A program made the position numbers and the translations under genes. The notes beneath the pieces were generated by a model. It searched no databases. It worked only from the letters and a program-made list of their open reading frames with translations, and was not told where the DNA came from. DNA of 64,000 nt from G965212025 sp965237985 (GTDB lineage: Bacteria > Pseudomonadota > Gammaproteobacteria > Poriferisulfidales > Oxydemutatoraceae). Position 1 is the stretch's first letter. The number at the start of each line of letters is the position of its first letter. Positions 39,359 to 49,974 of the stretch are shown piece after piece. Location: assembly GCA_965237985.1 (NCBI GenBank), contig OZ250161.1, positions 620,001-684,000 on the forward strand, read 5' to 3'.

Positions 39359-41460
39359 GCAACCTCCCTTCGTCAATTAAAACGGACCACCTGAGCATGC
39401 CCGACGGGGGTGTTGTTAACACCAACGCGCAACAGAGTCAAGGGGTGCTTGTTGTCAAAGCAAAATGGTCCGCTTCTGACAGAAAAGAAACACCAATCAC
39501 GGGTCCTAAAGTTACGCCTCGTTCGGTTTTTTGGGAAGTGTCTCCAAATACGTCCGGTTGATGGTTTCCAGGCACTTTTTACGCGATGCCAGATTCTGGT
39601 CGGTTCTCAAGTTCGTGAAATCGTCACCAGATGTCAGGTGCATCCTGCACGCACAGGTATGAGGTGGGCAACCGGAAATGTCAGGCAGTCGATGGCACGC
39701 GCGAAAGGCTTGGAGGCAGAAACGTGATCGCGCTCATCGACGGGGCGCATATTAGAAAGCTTCACTCACGCCAAAACCGGAAAATTGATGATGGAACGAG
39801 AGCTTTTCCTCAGGGGCCCAAGCCATGAGTCACGTGGAACATCTGGCAAAAGTCGAACACACCATCCCAGACCCGGGCTGACAATGCCCACTATATGTCT
39901 CTGGACTGCTCATCGCCTTACTGCGGAAAGAAAGACGCCAGCCGGCAAACCTTGTGGCTCATGCAATGCCTGGGCAGGGTTGTGTTTCACTGCCTCCTTC
40001 ACAGGCAACCGTCTGATGCTCTGTCATCTGCAGCTATAGGGGATTCTGCGGGTCGACATCGGGGGCACAGATGCACCTGACGGGCTACAACGATCTGCCC
40101 CAGGCTCCATTCCGACGGGTCACATCTTGAGCACCAGACCATAGTCCATATGTGAGACCTTGGTTTTCTCGGGAACAATCAAACAACCCGGATCGGTCTG
40201 GTGAACCAAAATTGCGTACATCCCGATATGGCAGGGGATTTTTGTTTCCGAAACCGGGAAGATGAGTTTTTGGTTCAGATTCAGGAATTTTTAGGCTGAA
40301 CCGAGAAATAGGTTTTCGGTACTGGCATGGCGACTGTCCAACACCTTTGACAACCGTTTCTGCGTGCTGAACGAAGAACCAGGCCATTACGAGAAGCCGG
40401 AAATCTTCAACACTGTCCCACAAGTCACCAATTTACCAACCGTGGCCTCCACCAGACGGTTCCAGACAGTGGTCAATCGGTTTTCTACGGGATGACCAGG
40501 TGGACCAGGTGTGCCGCATTGGCGAGGTCATTACCGGGCAGTCATGGCGTCCACTTCAATACGGGAAAATCTGCCTGCAAGTGCTGGGGGACTGCTTTGC
40601 AGCTGGGCGTGCCATCTCCGAATGGATCGATTTGCACAGTGATACCTCACGCTGCGCTCGCGGGGAGGTCCCCAGAAGAGAACTGAAAACTGGACAGCCC
40701 GTAGACCAGCTGACGAAAAGGCCTTGGAAGAAGCACCAGGCAGCGTGACCAGGCGACGCGGAATACTTCTGAAGCAAGCCGCCCGACAATCCTGAAAGCC
40801 AGAATCACCTCTTCACTCAAGCATGCACGAGACCAGGTGGTAATTAGCAGAGCTTCGCCGTCGGCTTTAGGTTTTTCCGACAATGTGCCCGACAGAACTT
40901 CGAAGGGCGCAATACAGGAAACTGGCTCAATACGGATTGGGAAGACAGGGACTCGCATTAATCATAATCTCTATTCAACGCTTTTTTGTTTGAAGACAGG
41001 GGATTTCCTTCTTGCTCCACCCAGGTCACCAGTGGAGCTGCTGCTAATGCATTTTTCCAACCTTCCGACGCAATTTGTCATCAGCCAGTAATTCGTCAGT
41101 AGCAGCAATCAGTTCACCAGGTCAGGTAATTTTTACTGTTTCAGCCTGGAGACTTTGGCTATAATCACTACCGTATTCCAGCATTCAGGGGAGGCAGAAA
41201 CAAGGCTTGGAGACGGCACAGAACGAGCATTCACAGTGGTTTCTCAACCCTTTGAAAGGGGTGGCGGACATGACTTCCCATTCAGTCCGGAGTGTCTCAC
41301 CATAATCAGCTGGCAAGTATTTGAAAACAGGTTGTGGATTGTGTTTCCTTACCGTCATTTCTTCATCAAGCTTCGGCTTCTTTTTTTTACCCACAACCTC
41401 TCTCAGGTCGCCACGAGCACGGTTCTGCCATTGGCAATGAAGCGTGAAGTGAGACCGTTT
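39359..41460. other. Gene-poor stretch with IS relics
   Basis: No intact gene. A peptide of 47 codons on the minus strand near 39510-39650 (NLRTDQNLASRKKCLETINR) looks coding-like but has no family I know. The rest contains an IS3 OrfB relic at about 40.3-40.5 kb and a degenerate block at 40.55-40.68 kb that recurs at 48.48-48.60 kb. Confidence 0.5.
40318..40476 (+). pseudogene. IS3-family transposase OrfB relic (integrase core)
   Basis: The frame SWRLSNTFDNRFCV, then KPEIFNT (aligned with PEIFNTDQGSQFTS of IS3 OrfB) followed by VASTRRFQT matches the DDE integrase core around its second aspartate, with that Asp and many bases lost. No ends or full ORF remain. Confidence 0.65.
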
Positions 41461-41549
41461 AATGGTGCACTGAACTGCAATTATTAAAAGATTTTTTACG
41501 CTTTTGTGAACTCGTCTGGAAATGCCTTTCAGACCGACACAGACACGAG

Positions 41550-42455
41550 GTGATAGAAGCGGGAGTGCTGGTCGGGGCAGACCTCAATGAAAAACCCAAC
41601 ATTTATTGGTATGTAGCTCGCGGGTGGTGGTTCAAACTCGCCTACATCAAGGGGACACCACAAGGTTGGAATCTGAAACGGCAACTCATAGCAGGTTTGG
41701 CACGTGAAGTGGCGACGGTTTTACGACTCTACCTGTTTGGGGCAATGCAGGACCAGTGGACTTTGCCATACAGAATCCGCAACGTCATCGAACAACGTCG
41801 GCTGACTGGCGTGAAACCATTCAAGTTCCGAAAAAAATACATCGTCACGCTCGCTGATATTCCGGAGTCACTGGCTGGAGCGAAGCAATGCATGCGAAGC
41901 GCTGAGCGTTTTGATGCACAAGAAGGCATGGAGATTTTCCCGGGAATCAACAAACATTACTCGGAAGAATTTTTCAAAAGCCATCAGCTGACCTGGTCAT
42001 ACCCTAACCAGGGTACAGGCCGAGAATCCGCATCACGGGCAGAAATGGGGTGCTTTGCCTCGCACTACCTGCTCTGGAAAAAATGCGTGGAACTGAATGA
42101 ACCCATCATGATTCTGGAAGATGACACTGAGTTTCGCGCACCTGTCCCGGCACTCAGATTTCGGGAGTTCATTCACCTTGGCGAACCTGTGCTTCGACGC
42201 CCAGGAAGAAAACACGTTCTGTATACATTACCATCAACGTTTCGCGAGGTTTATTACCCCTTCAGATCTTCTGTAGGTACTTGGGCGTACGGCATTAGCC
42301 CGGAAGGAGCTCGCAAATTATTACGGTCAGCAAAAGAGGCTGCGGTGCGACCGGCAGATAATTTCATGACTCCCAGCAAACTGCACATGCTGTTTTACCG
42401 ACCGCAACCTGTTACGACCAGCACCAGGTTTTCTTCGATCCGAAAGACACCCTGA
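41550..42455 (+). CDS. Glycosyltransferase family 25 (LPS/LOS biosynthesis) protein
   Basis: GTG 41550 is the first start in a frame that opens at about 41463. Residues ~95-255 give the GT25 pattern: KKYIVTLADIPES, SAERFDAQEGMEIFPGIN, AEMGCFASHYLLWKKCVE, then the metal/substrate motif IMILEDDTEF, and later VGTWAYGISPEGARKLL. GT25 enzymes add galactose or related sugars to lipooligosaccharide. The first ~90 residues do not resemble GT25 and may be the end of another protein fused on. The C-terminus may be frameshifted: another frame continues YDQHQVFFDPKDTLRYK. It opens the surface-glycan region. Confidence 0.75.
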   Translation: MIEAGVLVGADLNEKPNIYWYVARGWWFKLAYIKGTPQGWNLKRQLIAGLAREVATVLRLYLFGAMQDQWTLPYRIRNVIEQRRLTGVKPFKFRKKYIVTLADIPESLAGAKQCMRSAERFDAQEGMEIFPGINKHYSEEFFKSHQLTWSYPNQGTGRESASRAEMGCFASHYLLWKKCVELNEPIMILEDDTEFRAPVPALRFREFIHLGEPVLRRPGRKHVLYTLPSTFREVYYPFRSSVGTWAYGISPEGARKLLRSAKEAAVRPADNFMTPSKLHMLFYRPQPVTTSTRFSSIRKTP

Positions 42456-42459
42456 GGTA

Positions 42460-42575
42460 CAAGGTCACCATGGCAGACTTTGAGAGGCAACTTGAACACG
42501 AGAAAATCTACCGGCAAGAAGCTGGAGTAAGGCTGGATGAGCACGCCATAACCAGGCGGGGACGATTTTGACAAA
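42460..42575 (+). pseudogene. IS3-family OrfB C-terminal relic
   Basis: The frame VTMADFERQLEHEKIYRQEA then GVRLDEHAITRRGRF aligns with the IS3 OrfB stretch NVxxERLWRSLKHEKVYRQEA. A second, closely related copy lies at 44120-44260. It borders the next glycosyltransferase gene. Confidence 0.6.
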
Positions 42576-42595
42576 GGAAACAGGTCAGGTGGGCA

Positions 42596-43570
42596 GTGCA
42601 ACCAAATGAGATGATTCATGTTGCCTTTGCAACTAACGACAAGTACGCCCCACATTTGGGAGCCTCCATAGCTTCATTGCTTATAAATACTTGCAGCAAC
42701 AAAAGAATAAACATTCATGTGCTTCACCAAAGCCTGAGTGATTCAAACGAGCGTAATCTGATGCATTTGAAGAAATTACGTTCTAACACACACATAAATC
42801 TGTCGAAAATATGTGATAAGGAATTCAAAAGCTTACCCCCGCCAACAGATGCCCATACAATAGAAACATATTTTCGACTGAAATTGCCGGCAATTCTCCC
42901 CAAAATAGATAAGGTGATTTATTTGGATGCAGACACCATTGTTGTTGGTGACATAGAAAAACTTTGGGATGAAAAGCTCGGTGACAACATTCTGTTGGCT
43001 GTCGAAGACCCTAAATATATACATGAAAGCCGCCTTGCAGATCTGGGAATGAAGAATAATTCACCCTACTTTAATGCTGGAGTGCTACTGATGAATTTGG
43101 CCAAAATGAGAGTTCCTGAATTTGAGCGAAAGCTAAATTCATACGTGCGCAAAAAATTCAAGGTGCTCAAGTTTTTGGATCAAGACATTCTTAACGCCCT
43201 TTCTGAGGGCTGTTGGACCCCATTGCCTCTTGCCTTTAACTCAATTTCACCTGTTTGTCGCAAACGCAGGAAGAATGAATTTATTTTCTACACTAAAGAC
43301 GATGCCAAACAGGCCAGACAACATCCTTTCATTATCCATTTTACCGTGACCCCAAAGCCATGGAACCCTGGGTGCATTGACCCCAGACGCGGTCGTTATT
43401 GGGAATATACGAAAAAAACCAATTTTAGTGTCCCGAAACCCAATCTCTTGATTAGTATGAGAAAATTTCTGACATTGAAAACGTTTTACTTTATTAAAGA
43501 TTATTTCCCAGGCTGCGCAAAAATATTTTCTGGATTTTTGGCAATGTTGCGAAGTCAATCTAAAAATTGA
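42596..43570 (+). CDS. Glycosyltransferase family 8 protein (copy 1)
   Basis: 324 residues from GTG 42596 (MQPNEMIHVAFATND; ATG at 42611 is an alternative). GT8 marks: IHVAFATNDKYAPHLGASIASLL, the DxD motif in KVIYLDADTIVVGDIEKLW, YFNAGVLLMNL, DQDILNAL and HF-x5-KPW near the end. GT8 enzymes are retaining transferases (glucosyl or galactosyl) using UDP-sugars, here probably on LPS or a surface glycan. The last ~40 residues are basic and may touch the membrane. Intact. Closest relative in the window is the gene at 44403. Confidence 0.9.
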   Translation: MQPNEMIHVAFATNDKYAPHLGASIASLLINTCSNKRINIHVLHQSLSDSNERNLMHLKKLRSNTHINLSKICDKEFKSLPPPTDAHTIETYFRLKLPAILPKIDKVIYLDADTIVVGDIEKLWDEKLGDNILLAVEDPKYIHESRLADLGMKNNSPYFNAGVLLMNLAKMRVPEFERKLNSYVRKKFKVLKFLDQDILNALSEGCWTPLPLAFNSISPVCRKRRKNEFIFYTKDDAKQARQHPFIIHFTVTPKPWNPGCIDPRRGRYWEYTKKTNFSVPKPNLLISMRKFLTLKTFYFIKDYFPGCAKIFSGFLAMLRSQSKN

Positions 43571-43739
43571 GCTACGGTGAGGGAGCACTAATTTTTGGCT
43601 CGAGAGACCAAGCCGTGATCTGCTTAAGTCACCAAGTCGATGTCAACCGTCCCTCACCCCACCTCTGACTCGGACCATCGACCCACTACTGTCATTCAAC
43701 CGTATGTTACTGTACGACGCATCGAAAAAGTAGGGCGGG

Positions 43740-43850
43740 CAAAAAACTTGGAAGTGGCACAACACCTGGACGAGTTGTCTTTCAGGTCCCCCTCAACCAT
43801 CAGTCGTCAGCAAAGCCGAGGAATCGCTATTGGCCTAGCATCAGGTTCGG
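43740..43850 (+). pseudogene. Probable IS30-family transposase N-terminal relic
   Basis: The frame KNLEVAQHLDELSFRSPSTI then SRQQSRG contains RSPSTISR, the hallmark of the IS30 helix-turn-helix (normally GRSPSTISRE). The catalytic part is absent. Degenerate relatives of the same DNA lie at about 45555-45610 and 51045-51110. Confidence 0.4.
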
Positions 43851-44119
43851 CGACTAACACGCTTCGGGCACTTGGTGGTGGTCTGCTGAAAACTTCAAAC
43901 CAACAAGCCACATCAGAGGACTTGGTCTTCCTGTATCTTATTCGACCTCATACCGGGAAAACCGGGATTCAGAAAATGAGACCAAGTCATGGTGTGCCGA
44001 TGCCGTACTCAACCCGAGACCCTCTAAACCAAGAGTAACTCGTTGATTATCAGCCTAGCATTTATGAGACGATCGGTTATCGCGTTGGTTACCAGAATTT
44101 CCATCTGAGTTAGAACGTT

Positions 44120-44260
44120 GCACAAACAAAGTCACAATGGCATACTTTAGGAGCTTGCCTAAACACGAGAAAGTCTACCGGCAGGAAGCCAGGAAGAGAC
44201 TGGATGGGCGCGCCATAACCAAACGGTCTATTTTCACAATAGAAACAGGGTGCACGCGGC
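44120..44260 (+). pseudogene. IS3-family OrfB C-terminal relic (second copy)
   Basis: The frame VTMAYFRSLPKHEKVYRQEA then RKRLDGRAITKRS gives the clearest match in the window to IS3 OrfB, WRSLKHEKVYRQEA. It sits about 140 bp before the GT8 gene at 44403, as its relative does before the gene at 42596. Confidence 0.65.
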
Positions 44261-44402
44261 TCTGGCCACGATGTTCCCACATAAAGGTTGACACAAAGTC
44301 AGCCTGTTGAAACGCCTTATAAGGATATTCCAAGAACGGTAGAAGGCACGCTCAAGCACCCAAACAGAAACTTCGCAACGTCAAACAAGAGTACAAGATC
44401 AA

Positions 44403-45383
44403 ATGTCGGAACAAACAACAGACGTGAATCATGTTGCGTTTGCGACTAATGATGAGTACGCCCCACATTTGGGAGCTTCCATAGCCTCATTACTTTTGAA
44501 TGCTCACAACAACAACAACATAAGCATTCATGTGCTTCACCAAAGCCTCAGTGATTCAAACATGTGTAATCTGATGCATCTGAAGAGATTACGTTCTAAC
44601 ACACACATAAATCTGTTGAAAGTATGTGCCGAGGAATTCAAATGTTTCCCCTTGCTGACAGGTAACCACACAGTAGAAACATATTTTCGCTTAAGGTTGC
44701 CGACGATTCTCTCCGAAATAGACAAGGTAATTTATTTAGATGCAGATACCATTGTAGTTAATGACATAGAAAAGCTTTGGGATGAGGAAATCGGTGACAA
44801 CCTTCTCTTAGCTGTAGAAGAGCCAAGACATTTAAACAAAGAGCGCCTTGCAGAGCTGGGGATGAAGGATGATTCACCCTACTTCAATGGTGGGGTTTTA
44901 TCGATAAATTTAGCCAAAATGAGAACTATTGGATTTGAACAGAAGGTAGATGCATATGTGCACAAAAAATTCAGGGTGCTCAAGTACCAGGATCAAGATA
45001 TTCTTAACGCTCTTTCCGAAGAGTGCTGGAGCCCATTGTCTCTTGCATATAACTCTTATTCATATGTTTGTGACAGACGCAGGGAAAATGAATTTGTTTT
45101 CTATACTAAAGACAATGCTGCCCAAGCCAGAAAACATCCTTTCATTATTCATTTTAACCAGCACCCAAAACCATGGAATCCCGGGTGTATTGATGAGAGA
45201 CGTAAGTGCTATTGGGAATATTTGAAAAAAACGGATTTTGATGTCTCAAAACCTGATTCCATGATTGGCCTGACAAAATTTCTGCTATTGAAAACTTTTT
45301 ACTACATTAAATACTATTTTCCAAGATGCGCAAAGATATTGTCTAGAATTTTGGTAGTGTTACGATGGCCATTCAAAAAGTAG
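44403..45383 (+). CDS. Glycosyltransferase family 8 protein (copy 2)
   Basis: 326 residues from ATG 44403. The same landmarks as copy 1: VNHVAFATNDEYAPHLGASI, DxD in KVIYLDADTIVVNDIEKLW, YFNGGVLSINLAKM, DQDILNAL, and HFNQHPKPWNPGCID. Similarity to copy 1 runs along the whole length, and both follow an IS3 relic, so they arose by segmental duplication that included the flank. Intact. Donor and acceptor sugars cannot be told. Confidence 0.9.
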   Translation: MSEQTTDVNHVAFATNDEYAPHLGASIASLLLNAHNNNNISIHVLHQSLSDSNMCNLMHLKRLRSNTHINLLKVCAEEFKCFPLLTGNHTVETYFRLRLPTILSEIDKVIYLDADTIVVNDIEKLWDEEIGDNLLLAVEEPRHLNKERLAELGMKDDSPYFNGGVLSINLAKMRTIGFEQKVDAYVHKKFRVLKYQDQDILNALSEECWSPLSLAYNSYSYVCDRRRENEFVFYTKDNAAQARKHPFIIHFNQHPKPWNPGCIDERRKCYWEYLKKTDFDVSKPDSMIGLTKFLLLKTFYYIKYYFPRCAKILSRILVVLRWPFKK

Positions 45384-45966
45384 AGCTACAAAAAAATGTG
45401 ATAATCTGCATAAAACTCTGCTGCTGGGGAGCGCATCAAAACTTGATGCTATCCTCGTGTGAAAGATGCGGATTTTTAGTACAAGGACACGGGTTTATGT
45501 GCCGGGTAAAGCATCTGATAAAAAGCACGTCCCTGCTGGGCAAGAAAGGTATGATGAGTAAAATCCTGGAGTTAATGCAACACTTGCACAGTTGTCTTTT
45601 AAGTCACGTTTTTCCTCTCTGGCAGCCAAAAGATAGTTTGATGACACCAAGGGACAGGAAATTAACGTGCACCACAAGCTGAGGCGGCAGATAATTTCTT
45701 TGGACCAGCCAAGCCATTAAAAACGAATAGTTGGTTACAGTGGGAGTTACCGGGATCTCCGTGCAAGCATGGCGAGTTGCGCGGTCAAGGCCTCCGTGAT
45801 ACGCTGACTTGCGCGCGAGTGACGCAGGACGAGCTTGGTGGGCAGAGTTGCCGGTCAGAAATGTTCCTTCTTTTTTCAATCAATTTCTACAGCAACATCG
45901 ATGGGAATTGGTTGGCTGTCAGGAATTTACACTGTGCCAAGTTCTTAAAAACCATGTTTTTGCCAA
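45384..45966. other. Spacer with repeat relics before a pyruvyl transferase gene
   Basis: Holds a weak IS30-like block at 45555-45610. The last ~100 bp (GTGCCAAGTTCTTAAAAACC, then ATGTTTT) are shared with the region before the pyruvyl transferase at 51692 and so belong to the duplicated unit; it may contain their promoter. Confidence 0.5.
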
Positions 45967-46956
45967 ATGGTAGATTTAAAATACGCCGTCTTAGGCTACA
46001 GTAATCTTTATCAGGGAATTCACTACACCGGAAATTATGGGGATGCGATTCAAAGTTTAGCAGCAGCTCGCTGCATACCAAGAGTCGATGCCATAATCGA
46101 TCGAAACGAATTGAACCAATTTTCCAGCTCAGTCAAGCATGTCTTGTTGATGAATGGCTTCTTTGGACCTGGGAGACACGGAGAGGATGGTTTTCCCCCT
46201 TCGGACGATATTCTCCCAATTTATTTCAGTTTCCACATTGTAGGAACGGAAAGTTGCAGAGCCTTTTATACTTCTCCAATATGCCTTGAACACTTTAAGA
46301 AATGGGAGCCAATTGGGTGCCGTGACAGGAGCACGGCAGAATTGCTACGAAGTAAGGGTGTCAATGCATTTTTTAGCAAATGCCTGACTTTAACTTTTGA
46401 TAGGAGACCCACACCTGAACGCAAAGGTGGGCTATTTATTGTTGATGGAAATACCTTACGAATATCTAAGTATTTGATGAACGAAGGCGAAGTTCAAAGA
46501 GTAACGCACTGTTGGAATGGTCCGTATAAAGGAGAGCAGTACAATATGCGGTCCGCTCAGCGCTTGCTTGATCTCTACAGATATGAGGCTGGTGGGGTTA
46601 TTACTACCAGGTTACATTGTGCCTTACCATGCCGGGCGATGGGCATTCCAGTTATTTTCATGCCCAAAACGAGCTCTTCTTCTCATGGCAGGCTTGGTGT
46701 CTATGCGGATGTTGGTGGCAGAATGCCGCCCTTTGAAATGTGCAGCATGGTATCATCAAGCTGGGCATTCAAATCCTTTCCCCACTTTTTAAAACGACTG
46801 ACACAGATGGGTGAGTCAGCTTTAATGCGTTGCGTGCGTAGTCTGTATATACTAAATTTTGATTGGAAGTTTGACTCCATGGAATTTGAAGATGTGAAAA
46901 AAGAAATTCGTTGTTCTCTGCAAGAACAAATTAAGATGCAATTGAATAAACTATGA
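45967..46956 (+). CDS. Polysaccharide pyruvyl transferase family protein (copy 1)
   Basis: 329 residues from ATG 45967. It starts LKYAVLGYSNLYQG, has NYGDAIQSLAAARCI, GCRDRSTAELLRSKG, and the family's C-terminal ITTRLHCALPCRAMGIPVIF with R-L-H, followed by VYADVGGRMPPF. These enzymes add pyruvate ketals to sugars from PEP or belong to that fold. Nearly identical in plan to the gene at 51692 and to pseudogene and fragment copies at 57882 and 63619. Intact. Confidence 0.85.
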   Translation: MVDLKYAVLGYSNLYQGIHYTGNYGDAIQSLAAARCIPRVDAIIDRNELNQFSSSVKHVLLMNGFFGPGRHGEDGFPPSDDILPIYFSFHIVGTESCRAFYTSPICLEHFKKWEPIGCRDRSTAELLRSKGVNAFFSKCLTLTFDRRPTPERKGGLFIVDGNTLRISKYLMNEGEVQRVTHCWNGPYKGEQYNMRSAQRLLDLYRYEAGGVITTRLHCALPCRAMGIPVIFMPKTSSSSHGRLGVYADVGGRMPPFEMCSMVSSSWAFKSFPHFLKRLTQMGESALMRCVRSLYILNFDWKFDSMEFEDVKKEIRCSLQEQIKMQLNKL

Positions 46957-47161
46957 ACTGGGTTGTTGAAAGTGCGCAAGAGTAGTAAAAACCATGGAAG
47001 TTTTAAGCTAACGGCTTTACAGGACGGTGATTTTTTACTCGGGAGTTCAAGCCATGAGTCTCATGAAACGCCAGATGAAGGTTTAACGCCATCACCAAAA
47101 GTCTGACCAAAGCCGTCAAAGATAATTCTCTCACTTGGCGGCTCAATATATAGTTAAGGTT

Positions 47162-47962
47162 ATGGACATGCCGGTTATTCAAGGGTTGTGGATAGGTGGT
47201 AAACTATCGAAACTGGAACAGTTGTGCATAGCATCATTCTTGAACAATGGTCACCCATTTCATCTTTATACGTATGAAAATGTGAAGGGCGTACCAAAAG
47301 GGGCTCAGCCGAAAGATGCAAATGAAATCATTCAAGAGAGTAAAATCTTCACCTATCATGGCGGTAGTTACGCTGGATTTGCCGACTGGTTTCGCTGGGA
47401 ACTGCTTTTTCAAAAGGGCAACTTTTGGGTTGATATGGACATTATCTGTTTGAAGCCTTTTCTGTTTAATGAGGACCTTGTATTTGCCTATGAAGGTGAA
47501 TCCAGAAAACTTGTCGGTGCGAGCGTATTGGGAATTCCAGCTGGACACAAAGTATCGCGTTACATGGCGGACAAATGTGAAAGCCCACACAAGCTTTCCC
47601 ACATGATTCGACGGAGTGGAGTTCTTAAAGGTACTGTAAGAAAAGCTTTTCGCATGCTGATGAAGAAGAAGAGGAGTAATATCAACTGGGGAGAAGCTGG
47701 AGGACCTACAGGTTTTACTGATGTGGTGAAACAATTTGACATGTCGCATTTGGCAAAGCCACCTAACTGCTTCTACCCTGTTCGTCCCGGAGACTTTATG
47801 TCAATATTTGACGACACTTCATCTGGATACCTTGAAATCCTGCTGGAAAACTCGTATGCAATCCACTTGTGGAACGAGCGACTACGACGTTTTGGATACG
47901 ATAAAAATGCCAATTTCTCTAAGCATTCTTTGCTAGAGAAGTTAAAAAAGATACATCTTTAA
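47162..47962 (+). CDS. Glycosyltransferase family 32 (DXD sugar-binding) protein
   Basis: 266 residues from ATG 47162 with AAGG four bases upstream; a second ATG follows two codons later. It begins MPVIQGLWIGGKLSKLEQLC, then FHLYTYENV, YAGFADWFRWELLFQKGNFW, and VDMDIICLKPF with the D-x-D motif; later GPTGFTDVVK and HLWNERLRR. GT32 proteins such as capsular and LPS mannosyl or galactosyl transferases share this layout. It is the only GT32 in the region. Intact. Confidence 0.87.
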   Translation: MDMPVIQGLWIGGKLSKLEQLCIASFLNNGHPFHLYTYENVKGVPKGAQPKDANEIIQESKIFTYHGGSYAGFADWFRWELLFQKGNFWVDMDIICLKPFLFNEDLVFAYEGESRKLVGASVLGIPAGHKVSRYMADKCESPHKLSHMIRRSGVLKGTVRKAFRMLMKKKRSNINWGEAGGPTGFTDVVKQFDMSHLAKPPNCFYPVRPGDFMSIFDDTSSGYLEILLENSYAIHLWNERLRRFGYDKNANFSKHSLLEKLKKIHL

Positions 47963-48723
47963 CCTGTTTTGAAAACAAAGGAAACCGTGTCTCCCTTGAG
48001 GCAGGCCTGGAAACCAGATCGAATTAGATTTCCTCCCAAACAAGGCAAAAACAGACAATAAACCGACGCGGCCAGTCGCCATAAAATTCCGATCCCCATC
48101 TATATCTTCCTGTGTCAGTAGTCTGGTCGTGGTCCGGTGTGCCGATGCCACTCGCATTCCGATCAAGCTGGGGGATTTTACCCTGGCCGGTGCCAACCGC
48201 AGCACCCAGATGCCCCCTCCGGTGTGTGACTCCGCAATGAAGAGTCACCCAGCAATACCATGATTGCCTAAGGAGCCAAACACCTGTTTCCCAGTTGATG
48301 CACAGCATAAGGCACTATGCAAAACTAGGAGATCTCTAACTGCAAAAAGGATGAGTACCTTGTCAGCCTGTCTTAGAGAGTAATGAACTAGGCGGCGAAT
48401 GTCGGGATTTTTACAGGTAGCCAGAAACACTGAGTTGACATCGTCATCATGGAGCGATTCTGGTACTCTTGAGGCACGAGAAATCTACCTGCAAAAACCG
48501 GGGGCCGGTTTTATGGCTGAGCGTGCCCCTTGGCTGAGGCAATTTCTACAAGAGTGATAGGTCACACTCTGCGGTAGAACGACACGGTCAGAGTAGGATT
48601 TGTGAAGAAATAGGGCTGAAATATAGTTCGAGCGGGGATACTGTAGGAAGCATCCAATGGAGCGACTAAAAGTCTGGAATGCCCCTTAACCAAGTTACTG
48701 AACTTTCCAGCATCAGGGGTCCC
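47963..48723. other. Spacer without a recognised gene
   Basis: Shows only fragments. The block at 48475-48600 (ATCTACCTGCAAAAACCGGG-like) is a diverged copy of 40560-40680, possibly more IS-derived DNA. Confidence 0.45.
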
Positions 48724-49974
48724 TCAATAAATTTGTATCCGATATTTACTCATAACCCTAAGATAAAACCTACGCAGATAGATATGCAACCTCACTGGCA
48801 AAATCCTTTTTAGGGTACGTTGTAGGAATATTTTTACTTTTCCTGGCCGCCATTCCTGTATTTTAACCCAAATTCGCGCACTCGTGAGTTCTATTATATT
48901 AATCCATTCCGGCCTCTCTAACACTTCTTTCAGGGCACACTTTAATTCTTCGTTATCCGAGGCTTTCTCAAGCTCGTTGAAATTAATTTGAGCTCGTAAA
49001 CGCGAAAGCCCTAGTGTGGCATTTATTCTGCGAACATCTTCGAGACAAATTTCTTTTTTAAAGGCAGCACACCTTTCGAGCACGTTTTGTATTTTCAGAC
49101 TGATCATGGTTTGTACGCACTTCTCACATCTGCAGCAGTTGTATCTGGAATCAAGATTCGAACTGCACACTCGAATGTACTGTAGTGCGCTGTCGTTTTT
49201 TGACACGTAAGCAACTTTTTCCATACGTGTGACCTCTGCTCCGTCAGAGATAAATTCCAGAGAACTCGATCCCCAATGAGGGTCTACCTGGGGATGGCAC
49301 CCCCATGGCACCATATTGGAATGTGCCAGAGCCGCGGGAATGTAAACTTTGCGAAACTCGGAGGATAAAAGATGCCCTATAGATGCAAGGGCAGCTCCTT
49401 GCGACATTCCCTCCCACTCAGCGAAGACGTCCAAGGACTCACGCACATTGGTTTCTATTTCTATAACGTTCTTTTTAAAGTGTGAAGCAATTTCATGTAT
49501 TTTCGCAGCCACTTTTTCCCTGAGTTTCATGTTGGGCAACTTTATATCCAGACCATGAACAAAGATCAAATCGGTGATGATATCCTGATTCTTCAGAAGT
49601 GTGTAAAAGGAATTCAACCCGCCCGAAAAAAACATGGCGACCCTTTTTCCTGAAAGCTCCCCTGGTTCTCGGTGTTCTCGGTGTTCACCCTTAGTCGTTA
49701 TCCGTTTAAAACTGTTATTCCAGGTGCAGTAAATATTCTGGATCTTTTCCAGCCCAATAAGAAATTTCTTGTCAATCTTACCTTCTGTAACCAGCACCCC
49801 ACCCCCAGCCTTCATACACGGCAAAACAGCACAGGACAGATATGCTTCCAAATTACCTTTCAGTTCAGTACTACCCAATGAGCGAAAAAAAACGTAATGA
49901 CTCACGCCCTTTATTTGGATACTAAAATGTACGAAATAATCCGGGTCACTGAAAACGGAGGGAATAACACGCAT
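48724..49974 (-). CDS. PP-loop ATP-pyrophosphatase-like protein of the glycan region
   Basis: 416 residues from ATG 49974 (GTG 49989 is an alternative). The middle carries VAMFFSGGLNSFYTLL, a PP-loop in which the usual SGGxDS has Asn for Asp. It is followed by VHGLDIKLPN, and later a cysteine cluster YNCCRCEKCVQTM that probably binds metal. The C-terminus is basic. The fold resembles QueC/asparagine-synthase-type adenylating enzymes; relatives in polysaccharide clusters have unknown substrates. It is the only minus-strand gene in this part apart from a methyltransferase. Confidence 0.65.
   Translation of the reverse strand: MRVIPSVFSDPDYFVHFSIQIKGVSHYVFFRSLGSTELKGNLEAYLSCAVLPCMKAGGGVLVTEGKIDKKFLIGLEKIQNIYCTWNNSFKRITTKGEHREHREPGELSGKRVAMFFSGGLNSFYTLLKNQDIITDLIFVHGLDIKLPNMKLREKVAAKIHEIASHFKKNVIEIETNVRESLDVFAEWEGMSQGAALASIGHLLSSEFRKVYIPAALAHSNMVPWGCHPQVDPHWGSSSLEFISDGAEVTRMEKVAYVSKNDSALQYIRVCSSNLDSRYNCCRCEKCVQTMISLKIQNVLERCAAFKKEICLEDVRRINATLGLSRLRAQINFNELEKASDNEELKCALKEVLERPEWINIIELTSARIWVKIQEWRPGKVKIFLQRTLKRILPVRLHIYLRRFYLRVMSKYRIQIY

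Larger units (their letters stand above)
43571..44402. other. IS-relic-rich spacer
   Basis: Contains a probable IS30-like helix-turn-helix relic (about 43740-43850) and an IS3 OrfB relic (about 44120-44260). The block at 43598-43640 (GGCTCGAGAGACCAAGCC-like) recurs in altered form at 39.80-39.85 kb and 47.03-47.08 kb. Confidence 0.5.
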